DNA from: Lepidonotus clava | Taxonomy: Eukaryota > Annelida > Polychaeta > Phyllodocida > Polynoidae | Direction: 5' to 3' | DNA: 64,000 nt | NCBI GenBank assembly: GCA_936440205.1 | Contig: OW387138.1 | Span: 30,585,541 to 30,649,540, forward strand | In this document: piece after piece, positions 33,360-46,034 of the stretch | Layout of the letters: each line of letters begins with the position of its first letter | Position numbering within the stretch: position 1 is the stretch's first letter | Notes under the pieces: model-generated | Told to the model about the DNA's origin: nothing | Databases searched by the model: none | What the model saw: only the letters and a program-made list of their open reading frames with translations | Program-made: the position numbers and the translations under genes

Positions 33360-35261
33360 TCGACTGGTGGAGTTCCAACCCGGGTACTACAGTGACTAGG
33401 TGACAGTGGATTGTGATTAGGTGACAGTGGATCCAGGATCAAAGCTGCCAGGATGGACAATGAGGACTACAACTCATGATCACTTAGTGGTTGGAGTGAA
33501 ATTCAAAGTGACTAACAGGTATGTGAAAATCAAATGTTTGGGACTCTGAGAGATGTTCACGAGGTCATGTCAACAGAAGAGGGTTTGACATCTCATCTCT
33601 CTTAGCCAGCATGGACATGGATCTTCAACTGTCAACCCAACTAGACTTCATGATTAGATAATGATCCAAGTTGGATCAACTTTACTGGACAATGACTTTA
33701 TTCACATGCATTAATGTTGTTGCTATTGGCCCAGAGGAAGAATGGCCAGAATGTTTGATTTCAAATATTTAAGGGATAGAGATTAAGTGTGAAGTACCTG
33801 ATTTGAGATAAATGAAGACATGATAATGTTTTGTGTAAATATGTATATAGTTTAGTATTAAGTTTATCAATTAATTCCTATGATTAATATGTTTAAGTGA
33901 ATGGCCGGACCATGCCACTGAACATATTCCAAATTATCCTATGGTACCTATGATCATGTCAGTGCTAGCTTTAAGACAGATTGTAGTTTTGAGTTTAGGA
34001 TAAAGTGACAATTTGATCAAATCAGAATGTTGAGCTGTGTTTCAGTTCCATTGTGTATGTTCAATTATCCCGATGTTGACAATGGTAAAAATCTTTATAC
34101 ACTATTTATGACTTTTTAATTTTCATGGATATGATGTTTTAAGGTTTAATATTGCCCTAGTATACTTATGATTGGGTAGGAATAAGACATTGACACCTTA
34201 TTTATATGGAGGGAGGAGAAAAGTCACTCAATACTGAGAAAAGGGACTACTGTTTTTGTTAGCTATTAGCCATTTGTATGTATCTGGGGAGATTACATAC
34301 GAGTGTAGACAGATAGCACATGGACCCCTTACATATATTAAGGTAGGAGAAAAGTCACTCATTTTTGAGCAAAGGGCTACTGTTAGTGTTAACTTTGTAG
34401 GAATTAGCCAGCCTACTTAGTGTTTATTCCCCCATGTTAAGTTATAATTAGTGGTCATATATTAATGTCTATTGTAGATCAGATTTTACCAAGTGATATT
34501 GATGTGACACAGATTAGATCCTTGCTTAGATGATATATATTAGAGTTGGTGCAATTATTGGTGTTAATAACCTTCAGCATACTGACTAGTAAATATATTA
34601 TCCTAAAGTAAGCATATGTGTTCTAATCATATTTCCACCTTTTGTTTCCCTGAACTAAACTGAACAATACTAAGGTATTAAGAATATTTTCTGTGAGAAA
34701 AGCTTTAAATTCATTTATATTGTACATCATGTGAGTTATTGTAGGCAGAGGACACAACTTTAGAAAATGTTCTGAGAGTGAACATAGTATTAGTAACTGG
34801 ATAGTCATGTCAGGCCTGGAGAGAGCCTTTGACATGGAGATGTTCTGAGGTAGAACATATTTATTGTGATGTCAGTGTATTGACAAAGTTGTGTTAAGTT
34901 GTGTTAAGTAGCCAAGACATGTTTGAGGTGAAACATGGTAACTCTAATGTACTTTATTCTATGAAAGGAAAAGTGATGCTCATTTGATAAGTAACTGTTC
35001 AAGTTTGTTTTGTGAGAAGCTTAAGTTGACTGGAAAAAATGCTAAGAGAGTATACATACATTGATAATTTTCTATGGTTGTAGGTTATGTGTACTTGCTA
35101 ACTATTGCCTTGTTATCCTGCTACTGTTTATTGGTTTGAAGAAAGAACTTGGATGAGTTGATTATTTCATTATGGTTAGTTGCATTAATGTATTGATGTC
35201 TGATTTAATTATGTTTTTCTTGGCATAGTGGTAATGCCTAATTTTCCCAAGGGGGGTGTGA
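33360..35261 (+). other. non-coding interior of the LTR element
   Basis: AT-rich. It holds no reverse transcriptase, protease, integrase or Gag-like frame. Two related blocks (GGAGAAAAGTCACTCA.. near 34206 and again near 34344) form a short internal duplication. A primer-binding-like TGGTGGAGTTCC opens it and a polypurine tract closes it. Confidence 0.7.
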
Positions 35262-36217
35262 TGTTGGAATATTATGATAAATATTGGGAATATATATAAT
35301 CCATTATGCATATTAATATTTGGATATCATTTGGTGTTGGAAGAACCTGTATGTATTTATACTCATAAGAATCATAATAATGAGAGGAATGCAATGAAAT
35401 TACTTGTTATGTGAATTAATGATTATGTATGCATAAGTTTGATATTTTGATATTTATGAATAAAAATGTAAGGCTTGATTGTGGTTTTGGCCACCAGGGG
35501 GAGCATGTAGGCATACCCACATGTCTCATTCAGGTGAGCCCTCATGGCACTGTAATAATGCCCTGGTGGCATATGAAAGGAGATGACACTGGATGTGGGC
35601 CAGACCCCTATGGGGGCTTGTTCATGCCATGGGTGCCAGGCATAGGTGACAATGGATGAGGGCCAATTACCCCTATGGGGGCTTGTCATGCCAAGGGTGC
35701 CAGGGGTGTCAGGTGGACTACTCCATGGGTATAAAGATGTGGACTGAACCAGTGGAGGGCATCATTCAGCAGGTGGATCTCAAGGAGAGAGGACCTACCT
35801 GCTCTGCAGCACCTACCTACCTGCAGCACCTCCTGCCCAGGAACCAACCCCTGCCCAGGAACCAACTCCTGCCCTGGAACCTCCTGCCTACCGGCCTGCT
35901 GCCTGCCTGCCCACCTGCCTGCCCACCTGCCCTGCCTGCCTGCCCACCTGCCCTGCCTGCCTGCCCAGCACCTGCCTGCCTACCTGTCCAGCACCTGCCT
36001 GCCTGCTGGCTGCCCAGCACCTGCCTACCCAGCACCTGTAGGCCTGCCTGCCTACACCTGTGAGCTGACCTGGTCGCCATGATCACACATCAAAGCCATT
36101 GAGTATTCTTGTCACCGCATATACCTTCGGGTATGTCACTGTGAATAAACAACCTCTCACTGTACCCCAGTTGTTGAGTTCTGTGATTCCGCATAGGGAC
36201 ACATTGATATCTTAACA
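35262..36217 (+). repeat. 3' LTR
   Basis: Identical by eye to 32404-33359 at an offset of 2,858 bp, including the TATA box (35730-35736) and AATAAA (36144-36149). Confidence 0.8.
35489..35505 (+). promoter_or_regulatory. CTCF-type motif in the 3' LTR
   Basis: Same sequence as 32631-32647. As the downstream LTR copy it faces out of the element into host DNA. Confidence 0.5.
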
Positions 36218-36306
36218 ATATATACCTTTAAATATTTTCATATTATTTTTCATAGTTGCAGAAATAGCCATGTACAATGTAAGAAGAATAGAATAATGTA
36301 ATATAA

Positions 36307-36571
36307 TATCACCCGCATGGCAGACGAGTGGTACGTACTGGTGTCAGTGCGTATTACAAGGCCCAATGTACTGCTCGTCATTCTCGGTTATTTTAACATA
36401 TTATTTTGAATAATGCTTGGGTGATAAAATAAAGAAGGACCTTTGGGGTCATCCTCGGGTGGCTGTATGACCCATGTGGATCATACAAACCTCGGGCTTC
36501 ACCCTCGATATCTGATGATCAACTCTGAGTTATACAGCCACCCTCGGATGCCCCCCCACGGTCCTTCTTAT
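36307..36571 (+). mobile_element. hairpin-forming interspersed repeat, copy 3
   Basis: TATCACCCGCATGG start, GACGAGTGGTACGTAC head, GGGTGATAAAATAAAGAAGG junction, then the hairpin from AAGAAGGACC to GGTCCTTCTT. The arms include GGGTGGCTGTA (36457-36467) and TACAGCCACCC (36533-36543). It is the best-preserved copy and begins 90 bp beyond the 3' LTR. Confidence 0.7.
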
Positions 36572-36579
36572 CATAATAG

Positions 36580-39500
36580 GCATAATTATATACATGTAAT
36601 ATATGAAATATAGAATATATATATATATATATTTGTATATCACTGTCATCACAGTACTCCAATAACCTGTTTACAAGCAGAGTTCAATACTGTGTATCAA
36701 CAGCCAGTTTCACATTGTACTTTGACAAACTGGTGATGTGGTATAGGTCAAGAATACAGCTGATAAATCCCCCATATTCATGTCATGTACAAAGAGAGTG
36801 CTAAGCTGTGCACGTGGCCGAGAGTCAGTTCCCGGTGGCAACATGTGCGGAGTGTGTGATCTTATCGAATAGGTTGGCAAAGCTACTACTTGTATTAATA
36901 AAAATAAGTCTCCTTTCTGCTTCTGGAGTCATTTCCTATTCAGTGTCTGGTCTCAACTCTCATAGAATAGGCCCAAACTGTATACAGGTTTGTACAGGTT
37001 TTTAGGTGTCATCTATTTGAGGAGCCTGCTCCACGTGGATTTATCAAAGTCTACTCCATGTGAATCCCCAGGTATCATGTCAAAAGAAACGTCTAAATAT
37101 TTGAGCAGCACCACGCATGCGCATTGAGGAGGGAGTACGGCAGAAGAAAGCCAAACCGCGAAGAGAAAACCTCCCGACTCCCAACCATAGCCTTTTCTGA
37201 ATCAACATTGACTCTAAAAATATTTTCCTGTATCCAAACATTTCTTTTCTTTCAGCTGGTCTGGGTGCAGACTGCGTCTGGGGAGGTGGGGGAGAAGGGA
37301 GGAGGGGTGTTAGGAGGTGGGGTTGGTGGGGGGGGGGGAGGGATTCTGAGTACATGTACATGCATCGACATGTTTACAGTGTGTGCGTGTGTGTGGGGGG
37401 GGGGGGGGTGCACTGTCTGTGAAAGTTCATCACCAGCAGAACCTTTTCAGTACCATGATCATATTTATATACATATAGTTGTTGTCTTGAAAGATACGTT
37501 TACATTTCTAAATTTGAAGTCCCCCACATCGACATCTCAGTAATAATCAACCTTCAACTGCATTAACCATTAGGCAGCAATGCTCATATACAGACAGCTT
37601 TCGGAGTTAAGTTATTGGTTGATGCACTTCAAAGTGTACACAATTGACAAAGGTATCTTCGAAGTTTGGATACTCAACTTACATCAGATCAGAGTCGGAA
37701 ATATTAGTTTTTGCCCCAGGGTAGGCTATAGGCCCAAATTTTGAAAAGAAAAAGTTCAAAAGTGAATATTACTTCCTGCTTTTTTTTAAATTTGACGTTG
37801 CCCAACAATTATGATTTGTTAAATGCGTTTTATTAGGACGGCAGTTGGTTCCTATTTTCAGATGGAGTACCCCCTCTTCTCGTCCTCCCCCCCCCCCCCC
37901 CCCCCACCACCACCGCAGGGACTTGTTTAAAGTTGGGGGTGAGTTTTGTGGTGGGCTTAGCGCAGGGTGTTCAGAACCAACATAGGTTTTAGGTGCTGGG
38001 CTTATGGCCGGCTTTACTCCATGTATCGTATTGTGTCCGGGTATAAAAGGTATCTCACAATGGTCGGGGACGGGGGTGGGGTGCGGCCAGGGGTCACGTG
38101 GGAACACGTATTACATGAACATCGGGCCCACACCTCCTTTATCTGGGAATATTGGGGTGATAAATATATCTCGGAGGTGGGGACTTCAGTCTTTTTGAGC
38201 TTGGAAGGCTGTTGGTCTTCTTACACCTCACAGGATGATCAGAGCGTCCTGAATGTCTTTAATTGCAATGTAAATATTGTTAAGGAACTTTTGACTCTGA
38301 GGTATATAAACGGAGTTGTACAGATGTATCCCTTAAAAGAACTGTATTCTATTGTGTGAGTGTAGAAATTAAATACGAGCAGATCCTTATCTTGCATCAT
38401 GACTTTCCTATTCACATCGCTGTCTGAAACACCAATTGTTTAAAAGAACACTTACATGGTATTTTCTCAAGAAAATCAACTGAGGAAAGACTATCAGCAG
38501 ATATAATGATATCATATTAAACAATTACTATTGATAGTCATATCTTTAACGATAGACCATAAAAGTCTATTCGGGTGGTGTCTATTTCAATTCAGTATTG
38601 CCGAACTAACTATTATTAGTGGGCACCTACGCAGGCAGGCCACCAAACTAACTGTCTAATCAATGAGTCAACTTCCAGTCTAGGTCTGTGACTCGTTAGC
38701 TGGCCTCTTACTAAAACATCTCTATTTGAACACAAGAACTGGGCCATCCACGACAGATGGGCAATTTCCTCGGCAATAAGGCCTAATTCCTCCCAATCAG
38801 TAGGGATCAATGCTATTGCCTTCTCATCGGGCTCCCAATGCTGGTAGGATTCTGTAAAAAGCGGTTATCTAAGCTTTCATCTTTGTAATATCGCCCAGTG
38901 TGTCTCTGATAAAAACGTGGTTTGATATTAGCTTCTGAGAGCTGATCCGTTCACCTCCCCCCACGACTGGCTGTTCTGTTCACCCCCCCCCCCCCCCAAT
39001 CTACTGCAATGATCATTGGGTCTCTAATTACCAGAACGAATGACGGGAATAAAATACCAAGGCGTTAATTTGCAATCCTTTTCGCCCCTCTGCTTATAGT
39101 TAAACTAGAAACCCTTACACTCTAGACAGACTTTCAAACATTTTAACTTCAACTTTTCGATCCTTTCATAAAAGTTCTCAATCCCCTATAACCGCCCATC
39201 TTCCACCATCCTTTGGTCCAAACTTCCAGAATCGGACGAGTTGCTGACGGGGGAGGGGGAGGCGTTAGTACTGAAAAATTACAGACTGCCAAACGGCAGA
39301 CAGTGCTATGTAGAGCCTTGAGAGGGACACAGCAAAAGTTCGTTGTGATCTCCTTTTTAAGATGAGAGGGAGGCCAATTACTCCCGTGGCTATAATATGG
39401 GGACATCAAACTATTAAGTTAATAAATCTAGTGCCACTTTCATTGGAAAGTTTTCATAATCATTTTAGTGCTTTAAGTCTATTAATATGATGACGAGTCA

Positions 39501-42245
39501 GTCTGTTTCTTTGGGGGCAATGATCTGTATTACCAAAATATAGTGTGCTGTCAACTAAAATTCAGAAGTGGTTAGTCACAAAAAGCAGGGGCGCTAGTTT
39601 GGCAGTGAGTAGTATTTTTCAAAGGGTCAGTGTCCCTCCCCCCAATAGGCTAGTTTAATAAACTTCCTCCTTACCACCCACCACACTGCCCACGTCCCCT
39701 CTATCCCCGACCTCCCGAAATTAATTTTATCTCTCACTTCCCGCTCATTTCCCTTCCGGTCCTGCGCACTGAGCTGGACCCTTAAAGACGCCGGGGTATC
39801 ATTTCATTTCTCTGGAGCCACTTCGACAGGCCCTTCTAGCCCCTTCTGTATGTAGCGGTAAGATTTGTAAATGGGTTTAGTGGTGTTTACACCAGTATTT
39901 TATGTTATTAAGGACAGGTAGATTAGAGGTAAGGATGAAAATGCAAATGAATTCCCATGAATGTGGTTTCTTTAATACATTATACCTTCTTGTTTGTGTC
40001 TTCTTTAATGACCCACCTTTTATGAAGAGTGAGCTGATCGGTTTTCAAATTAGCCCAGGCATATATGGGATTACGAAAGTACGTTATTTTGCATTTATAT
40101 CTTTACCAAAATTCCAATTGAAAAGCTAGTCCACTGAAAGAAGACTATAGCTTATCTGTTTATACTAGTTAACTGAAAACTAAGTATACTGCTTTTGTCG
40201 TTTACAGGCATTTAAAATAGTGGATAACAGTCCGTATTTGTCTGAGTGCGAATAGCAATAGAAGAAAGAGGAAACGGTCACCCAAGTCTCCCCCTACTGC
40301 CTGATGTCCTCATTGGTCACCTACTGGTCAGCAGGCCAGACGGGCAGTCCCCGGGGTATAATGGTCAATCAGTGTCTAACTACCCACTTCCTGACCAACG
40401 ACTAACGTCTGTTTGGAACCTCAAAATTTATGCTTTGACGAAAATGTATCTTACATTCCAATTAACTATTATACATCACCAATAGTCCACTAACTTATTT
40501 AGAAATTTACTAGAACCTTGTGAAATTTATGGTTTTACCCAGTTCTTTACAATTATATCTATGTGGTTTAGCCGCAGTTGGTCGTTTACCAATCCAATTC
40601 AAGTCAGCTACTACTGTCTGCGTATCGCTATTAAGCATATTTTAATCTCAAACCTCTTTTGCCTTCTTACCCACGGGTGACACCCCTCCCCCCTCAAGCC
40701 CCAGACCCCTCCTTCAGACTTTCTGTTGACTCTCTCATTAATCAAACATGGGTCCCACAGACCTTAGCCCCTGCCTCATGGGTCAGAGGGGTCAAGAGGT
40801 CCTGACCCCCTGATTGGTGCTTAGGGCGGGGGGTCAGCAGGGGTCAGTCCGTCGGTGAAGGAGGGCTGGGAAGTTTAACAAGGTCCAGTCAACACCTGAA
40901 TAGGGCACCTGTCTCAGGCCTATACAAGGCGGATATTCCCAAGCCCCTTACCTACCTTCAGCCACTGACCACCCACTACACAGCCCATGGGTGAACTCGA
41001 AGGACTTTATTCTCGTACAATACTAGTTTATATGACAGCTAAAAGACAGCAGCTTTTCGGAGGTAATGCAAACTTTTAGCTAATTTTGTTTTAAAGGGAT
41101 TTTCAATGGCCAATGTTGAACAAACTAACACTGCCAAATTCAGGGTGTTAGAGCTAGATCTATAGGGAACTGGTATAACAATCTCGCAGAAGGTTCTCGC
41201 AGTATATGCAATGCTTGCAATAATGCATATTGAATCAGAGATAAGGTTGAAATGGATTTCCAAACCGAACTTAGGAATATGCGGTACACTTTTGGAATAA
41301 ATTCTCATCTCATCAGAAGTGTATCATTTTCATGTGTTTCCGTGGATGGGAAGGTAACTTCGCCCCCCCCCCCCCCTGCCCACTGTCTGTGTGACCCCTC
41401 ACTCAGTCCTGCCCTGACTCACTGACTCCCGTCCCAGGTCAATCAGGCTTAGTTCCGGCTGGCTACCTGGGGGAACACACCCTGACAGTCTTTGTCTAAC
41501 GTCTACCTGAAAGCTCCAGGTTCTCTACACGTCGCACGTCTTCTATCTCATACCTTTTACAGATTAGCCTCAAAAACCTCACATATTGGCAGTTCAAAAC
41601 AGGCTTAATGCGCATAGTCTGTAGAGGGTTCCGGTATATCCTTGTGAGGATCCAATTACTGTTTTTGTTTCCTGTACCTTTTACAGTACAAAGGGCTTCG
41701 TCATTTACATCTAAATATTTAAAATGGTGAGAAAGAGTTTAATCAAGAGGAATATCAGCTTTTGCCATTTGGGTAAGACCAGACTTGCATGGATATGTCT
41801 CGAAAAAAGTTCACATACCAAGAAGCTTTTTACATATGAAAAATAGGCCTATACAAATGGGGAATGACAGCTTTATTTGGATAAACGCTTCACTTTTTAG
41901 GTCTATTAAGACTCACAAGCCTGAGCCCATATCCTGGTTAACGGCAATTCAACTCCTCTTGGACTAACTTGAAACAAGTTGCTGGTATTAGCCTCCTGCT
42001 TTGCATTGGGATGTGTCATTTGGTTTCAACCAAATAATCAAGTTGTTTCTTGATAATTCAATGATGCAGCATGGCATCAGTAACTGTTAAAACTTAAAAT
42101 ACATTGAGAATCTAAAACCCAAAAGCAGTTAAGATATTGAAGAGTTTAATCCATTTTCCTCAATAACATGCTGGTAAAATGTGTATACGGTTTTTAGTAA
42201 ATTCTAAATGTCCTCATCTCATCCATACGTCCCGATTAAGATACC
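36580..42245. other. non-coding stretch with homopolymer tracts and regulatory-like patches
   Basis: An AT microsatellite at about 36616-36631. G runs near 37329 and 37396, C runs near 37889-37906, 38984-38997 and 41364-41377. GC-richer patches near 38030-38110 (one CACGTG), 39680-39800 and 40670-40880 hold no clear motif cluster. No protein-like frame was accepted. Confidence 0.4.
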
Positions 42246-42251
42246 AACTTT

Positions 42252-42521
42252 CTCTCCCGCACGGCCGATGCGCGGAACTGTTTGGGGACAGTACATATTG
42301 CTAAGTGGTACGTACCACCCATTCTCAATAGTATTAAAATAGTTTAAATTGCTTGTGTGATAAATTAAAGAACCTTAGGTGGTCGTCCTCGGGTAGCTGT
42401 ATGACCTATGGGGTCGTGCAAACCTCGGGCTTTGCCCTCGTACATGATGATCCCCTCTGAGTTGCACAGCCACCCTTAGAAGCCCTACCCTTACAGACGC
42501 CCCACGCGGTCCTTCTTATTA
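42252..42521 (+). mobile_element. hairpin-forming interspersed repeat, copy 4
   Basis: CTCCCGCACGGCCGATGCG head, TTGTGTGATAAATTAAAGAA junction, CCTCGGGTAGCTGTATGACC left arm and CACAGCCACCC right arm, ending GCGGTCCTTCTTA. The most diverged copy; the arms still pair over most of their length. Confidence 0.65.
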
Positions 42522-42524
42522 TAG

Positions 42525-45500
42525 TATGTCCCACCTGCAATGTGGAGAAGAAAAGATGATAACTGAGTCAAAATGGTTCCTGTCCTTTCTCGCTAACATA
42601 AGCAGATGAAGTCAATAGCGCCCCACTTATCCCCTTCTCCCCCCGCCGACTAAAATTATACATGTGAGATAATGGTTACTTGTGCACTGTCTAATCATAC
42701 CTTGTGCTGGGGATAATCAGTTTTTCAATAATCCCTGCTTGTTGCCCCGGGGCGTGGAAATGATCGATTACCACTACCTGATTGGTGCATGGCAATGACA
42801 TGATTGCTCCTGTAGCATGTCATTAACATGTCACTGACATGATTCTTTTACAGCATGTTATTAACATGGGAGTTGCGCAGTTCTGTTCGTCGGATTATGC
42901 ATGGATTTTCTCCACTGTGTCGTCTCCTTTACTATTCTTTTCCACGGCTCAAAATTAGAGTTAGTTAATAAAAGTTGGTATATATTATTCCCTCTCCATG
43001 GTGTCGGCTTTAAGAGGGTAAAAAAATGCTAATAATTTGAGAAAACGATGGCGTCCTATTACAACTTGTTGGAAGGCAGAGCTTTTTGGCAAGGATGTCA
43101 TCTATCATACAAGATACAAATATAATTATAGAACAATTATGAAATCTACAATTGCTTGTTACCTCGTTATGTAATCTGGCAATCATTTTTTCATGGAATG
43201 GAATGGGAATTTGTCATGCATGTTTACTGCACTGCTTCAGGCATACAGGAGACAATCCATAAACAGTGATGTCGGTCGCCTTCATTATAATGCACCAGCG
43301 ACCACCCCTGTTAAACATGCGCTTCTAAACACATACGTATGAGACAAAACGCATTTTATTTTTTTGAAATGGATGTACGTTTCAAACTGCAGAAACGGTA
43401 TAGAAACGGTCAATTTGAAGTAAATAGTGAAAGAGCGCCCGTCAGTATGTGGTATTGAAATGTACATGTTTGAGGTGAATAAGTGCAATATCCAGCTGAT
43501 TTTTAGAATACATTCACAAATGAATCAGCTGATTTATGGCCCGATACAGTCCAGTGGACAGTAGCGGATCATTAATATTCAGTTGGGGTCTGCAAAAAGG
43601 AGCCCCCCCCCCCTCCAACCCCACCCCATACCGAGTGGTGATATTTGTGGTTAACCTATACGTTAGCTGAAAGGTACATATCTGATATTTAATCAAATCC
43701 ATGTTTTATAGTAGATGACTGCCTCTGCTGGCCGTGCCCCTGGTGGTGTGGGGGCCTGTGCCCCATCCCGGTAATAGTGGCAGGCAAGGGCCCTCAGACA
43801 TCAAGGGGAGGTCCCCAGCCGGGTGAGGAGTGATCCACACCAAAGGGGGTGGTTAGCGCCCGTTACGTGAGAAGTAAATAAGACGGCCAGGATTCTACGT
43901 AAAAGACACTATCTGCGGCTTGGTAACGTCAGAGTACGGCTCTAGGGACCCGGTGGAAGGGAGGCGACTTCATGTTAAATCTGCACGGATATTGTGTTTC
44001 GAAAAGTGAAGGACAATGGTCCTTTTTCAGTTTCAATTGAGTGATATGAATGGCACTACATTCTCCCACAATGGGTGTCAAATCAGCACAGGCCACTCTT
44101 AGTCTATATTGGTTTATTAAGAATTAAGTACACCCAATAAAATTTAATGAGGACATCTCACGCTGACCTAAGCAGTTCAGATTCACACCCTACATCATCA
44201 TTTGTCACTAAAAGAAATGATCACAAGCACATACTATCAGAACTGTAGCTCAAGGATTCTATTTCAAAATAATGTAGAATAGTCCTTCTCTAGGGGTGTC
44301 TTATATAATATTTGTATTGAAACCCTAACGTACACGTCCAGGCATTTATACATCAAGTGGCCTCCCTATGCTGGGGCTGCATTGACATGAGAGAAGGATC
44401 TGGTCAGTTAAAGAGTTGACGCAGTTCAAATTGAGGGAGATCTCAATCTAACACAGATTTAGTGCCTCCGGTTGGAGAAGCACCACAGGAAATCCCCTTT
44501 TTGTTAACTCACTAGTCAGTGATGAGAAACCCCGAGAAAAAAAACATAAATTTTAAGGTCTTTCTTATTTCGAGACTTTAATTCCCAATGACGCAGATTC
44601 AGTTCTCTTACACATTTCAGGATACCCGCAGCCTGAATCGTCGTGGAATGTCATATTGATAACTGTTTCTTTGTACAAGCCTTTGTCTTTTGAATAGTAT
44701 TACTTATGGCATTATCCAGGGTATCATATGACTCAACGCAATAGGATAGTTTTTTATCTTTTCATTCTGCATTATGTGTTGTTTTTAATATAAACTTTAG
44801 CGGATATTTCTATATAGCTTTATGATTCTGATTAACATTCCCATGTTTTTGTCTTCAAAATATTCCAAAATTAGCCTACAGGTCCTTAAAATACATGAAA
44901 ACAAATAAGAACACGTCTGCCTGAGTGTAGGGGCGAACCCCCCGCCCAAGTGAAGCGCGTCAATTATAATGAAACCATTCTATGTGCATACATGAGTTAC
45001 ATACCTGGTAGGGAGGTGACCCACCTGAGGGACAGAGTGGCCTACCTGGAGACCTCCCAGGTACCTAGCAATAGGTGTGGCCAGACACGGTAGTCATTTT
45101 TCATTCGCTATGTCAGATATTACCGTTTGGAATTAATACAGCTGTTATATACCAAAAGAAAGGAATGTTTTATACTCATTCAAATGGTATGTATACTTTT
45201 AAATCGAAAAAAGGAAGTATGTGTCATGTCGCGCTTGACTGTTTTTGATACTCTAAACACGATGACATCGGCCTTCGTTATTTTTCTGCAGCTGTCCATG
45301 GGTGGCAAAAGTTACATTGCATTCAAATACATACATTTATTACGATAATAATGACATCTTCGTATTCACTGGCAGAATTAGATTACCTCACATACAGCCT
45401 CAATGTGATTGGGTAAATTACTTAAATTCGACAACCCCTCAATGTAGAAACATATTGTCTAAGACGTCGTTCCTAATCTACCCCCAACCCCTCTTTATAT

Positions 45501-45725
45501 AAAGTTTTTGTATAATTTTGTGTTTAGAGTATTCCAATGTGTTTTTAAGGAGCTGTTTGACCACAAAACTCACTTTTAAATAGGAGCAGACTCTCACACC
45601 CAAACCGACCCCACTTAAACCCTGACTGTAATGGGAGTTTATCCAAGCCGACCTGTTTAAAATACGACCATCAGAGTGTTTACACATGTCAAACTTCACA
45701 GAGGGACCCATCATTTCTCCCACCT
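42525..45725. other. non-coding stretch, candidate homeodomain sites only
   Basis: Around 42700-42860 there are GATAATC, ATAATCCC and TGATCGATTA, which fit K50 and Hox-PBX-type sites, followed by several CATGTYA direct repeats. A poly-C run lies near 43602. GC-rich sequence at 43720-43960 and 45000-45090 is not recognised. Confidence 0.35.
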
Positions 45726-45734
45726 GAGGCCTCC

Positions 45735-46030
45735 ATTAACCCCGCCCCTCCCGGCCGTAAATAATGGCCGCTCCCCCCGCCATTCATTACCCGGGCCCTG
45801 GGTATTTTGACACGGTTCAGGAAAAGGTATTATTCTACATTAGCCCGGCGCCTGAATCAACACACAGAAACATACGGTAAACAGGCCCGACACATTGGCC
45901 GCGTGCCCCGTCACTCACCCGGCCGGCACATAACACGCCGCGCACTACTTTCGGCGTAGTGAAAACAGCCCGTCGGGGCTACATACTTCCGCGGAGGGAT
46001 CGAGCAACTCACACTTTGGGAAATTTCCGT
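45735..46030. promoter_or_regulatory. CpG-rich patch with a perfect kappaB site
   Basis: One of the most CpG-dense stretches outside the Ngaro element. It includes CGGCCGTAAATAATGGCCG, CCCGGGCCCTGGG and many CG dinucleotides. At 46018-46028 lies GGGAAATTTCC, a palindromic NF-kappaB/Rel consensus. This may be an unmethylated CpG island or promoter. No first exon was recognised next to it. Confidence 0.35.
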
Positions 46031-46034
46031 TGAG

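Larger units (their letters stand above)
32404..36217 (+). mobile_element. non-autonomous LTR retrotransposon (LARD/TRIM-like)
   Basis: Two 956-bp direct repeats (32404-33359 and 35262-36217), indistinguishable by eye, bound a 1,902-bp interior. The repeats start TGTT and end AACA. Five bases after the 5' LTR a TGG-initiated primer-binding-like sequence begins (33365), and a G-rich polypurine tract (AAGGGGGG) lies just before the 3' LTR. The interior has no coding capacity for Gag or Pol, so this is a non-autonomous family that must be mobilised by a partner element. Flanks (ataa / atat) do not give a clean target duplication. It looks structurally whole. LTR identity indicates a very recent insertion. 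Confidence 0.8.

Noticed and set aside
32399-36222. Target-site duplication of the LTR element
   Set aside because: The bases next to TGTT and AACA (ataa and atat) match only partly, so none was claimed.
37124-37543. 139-codon plus-strand open frame
   Set aside because: Glycine-run translation of G-rich low-complexity sequence.
43721-43760. CTCF-like motif on the minus strand (CCACCAGGGGCACG)
   Set aside because: One G short of the core, shifting the GGC register, so not counted with the consensus sites.
43720-43985. Possible structural RNA gene in a GC-rich patch
   Set aside because: No recognisable rRNA, tRNA or snRNA motif could be matched.
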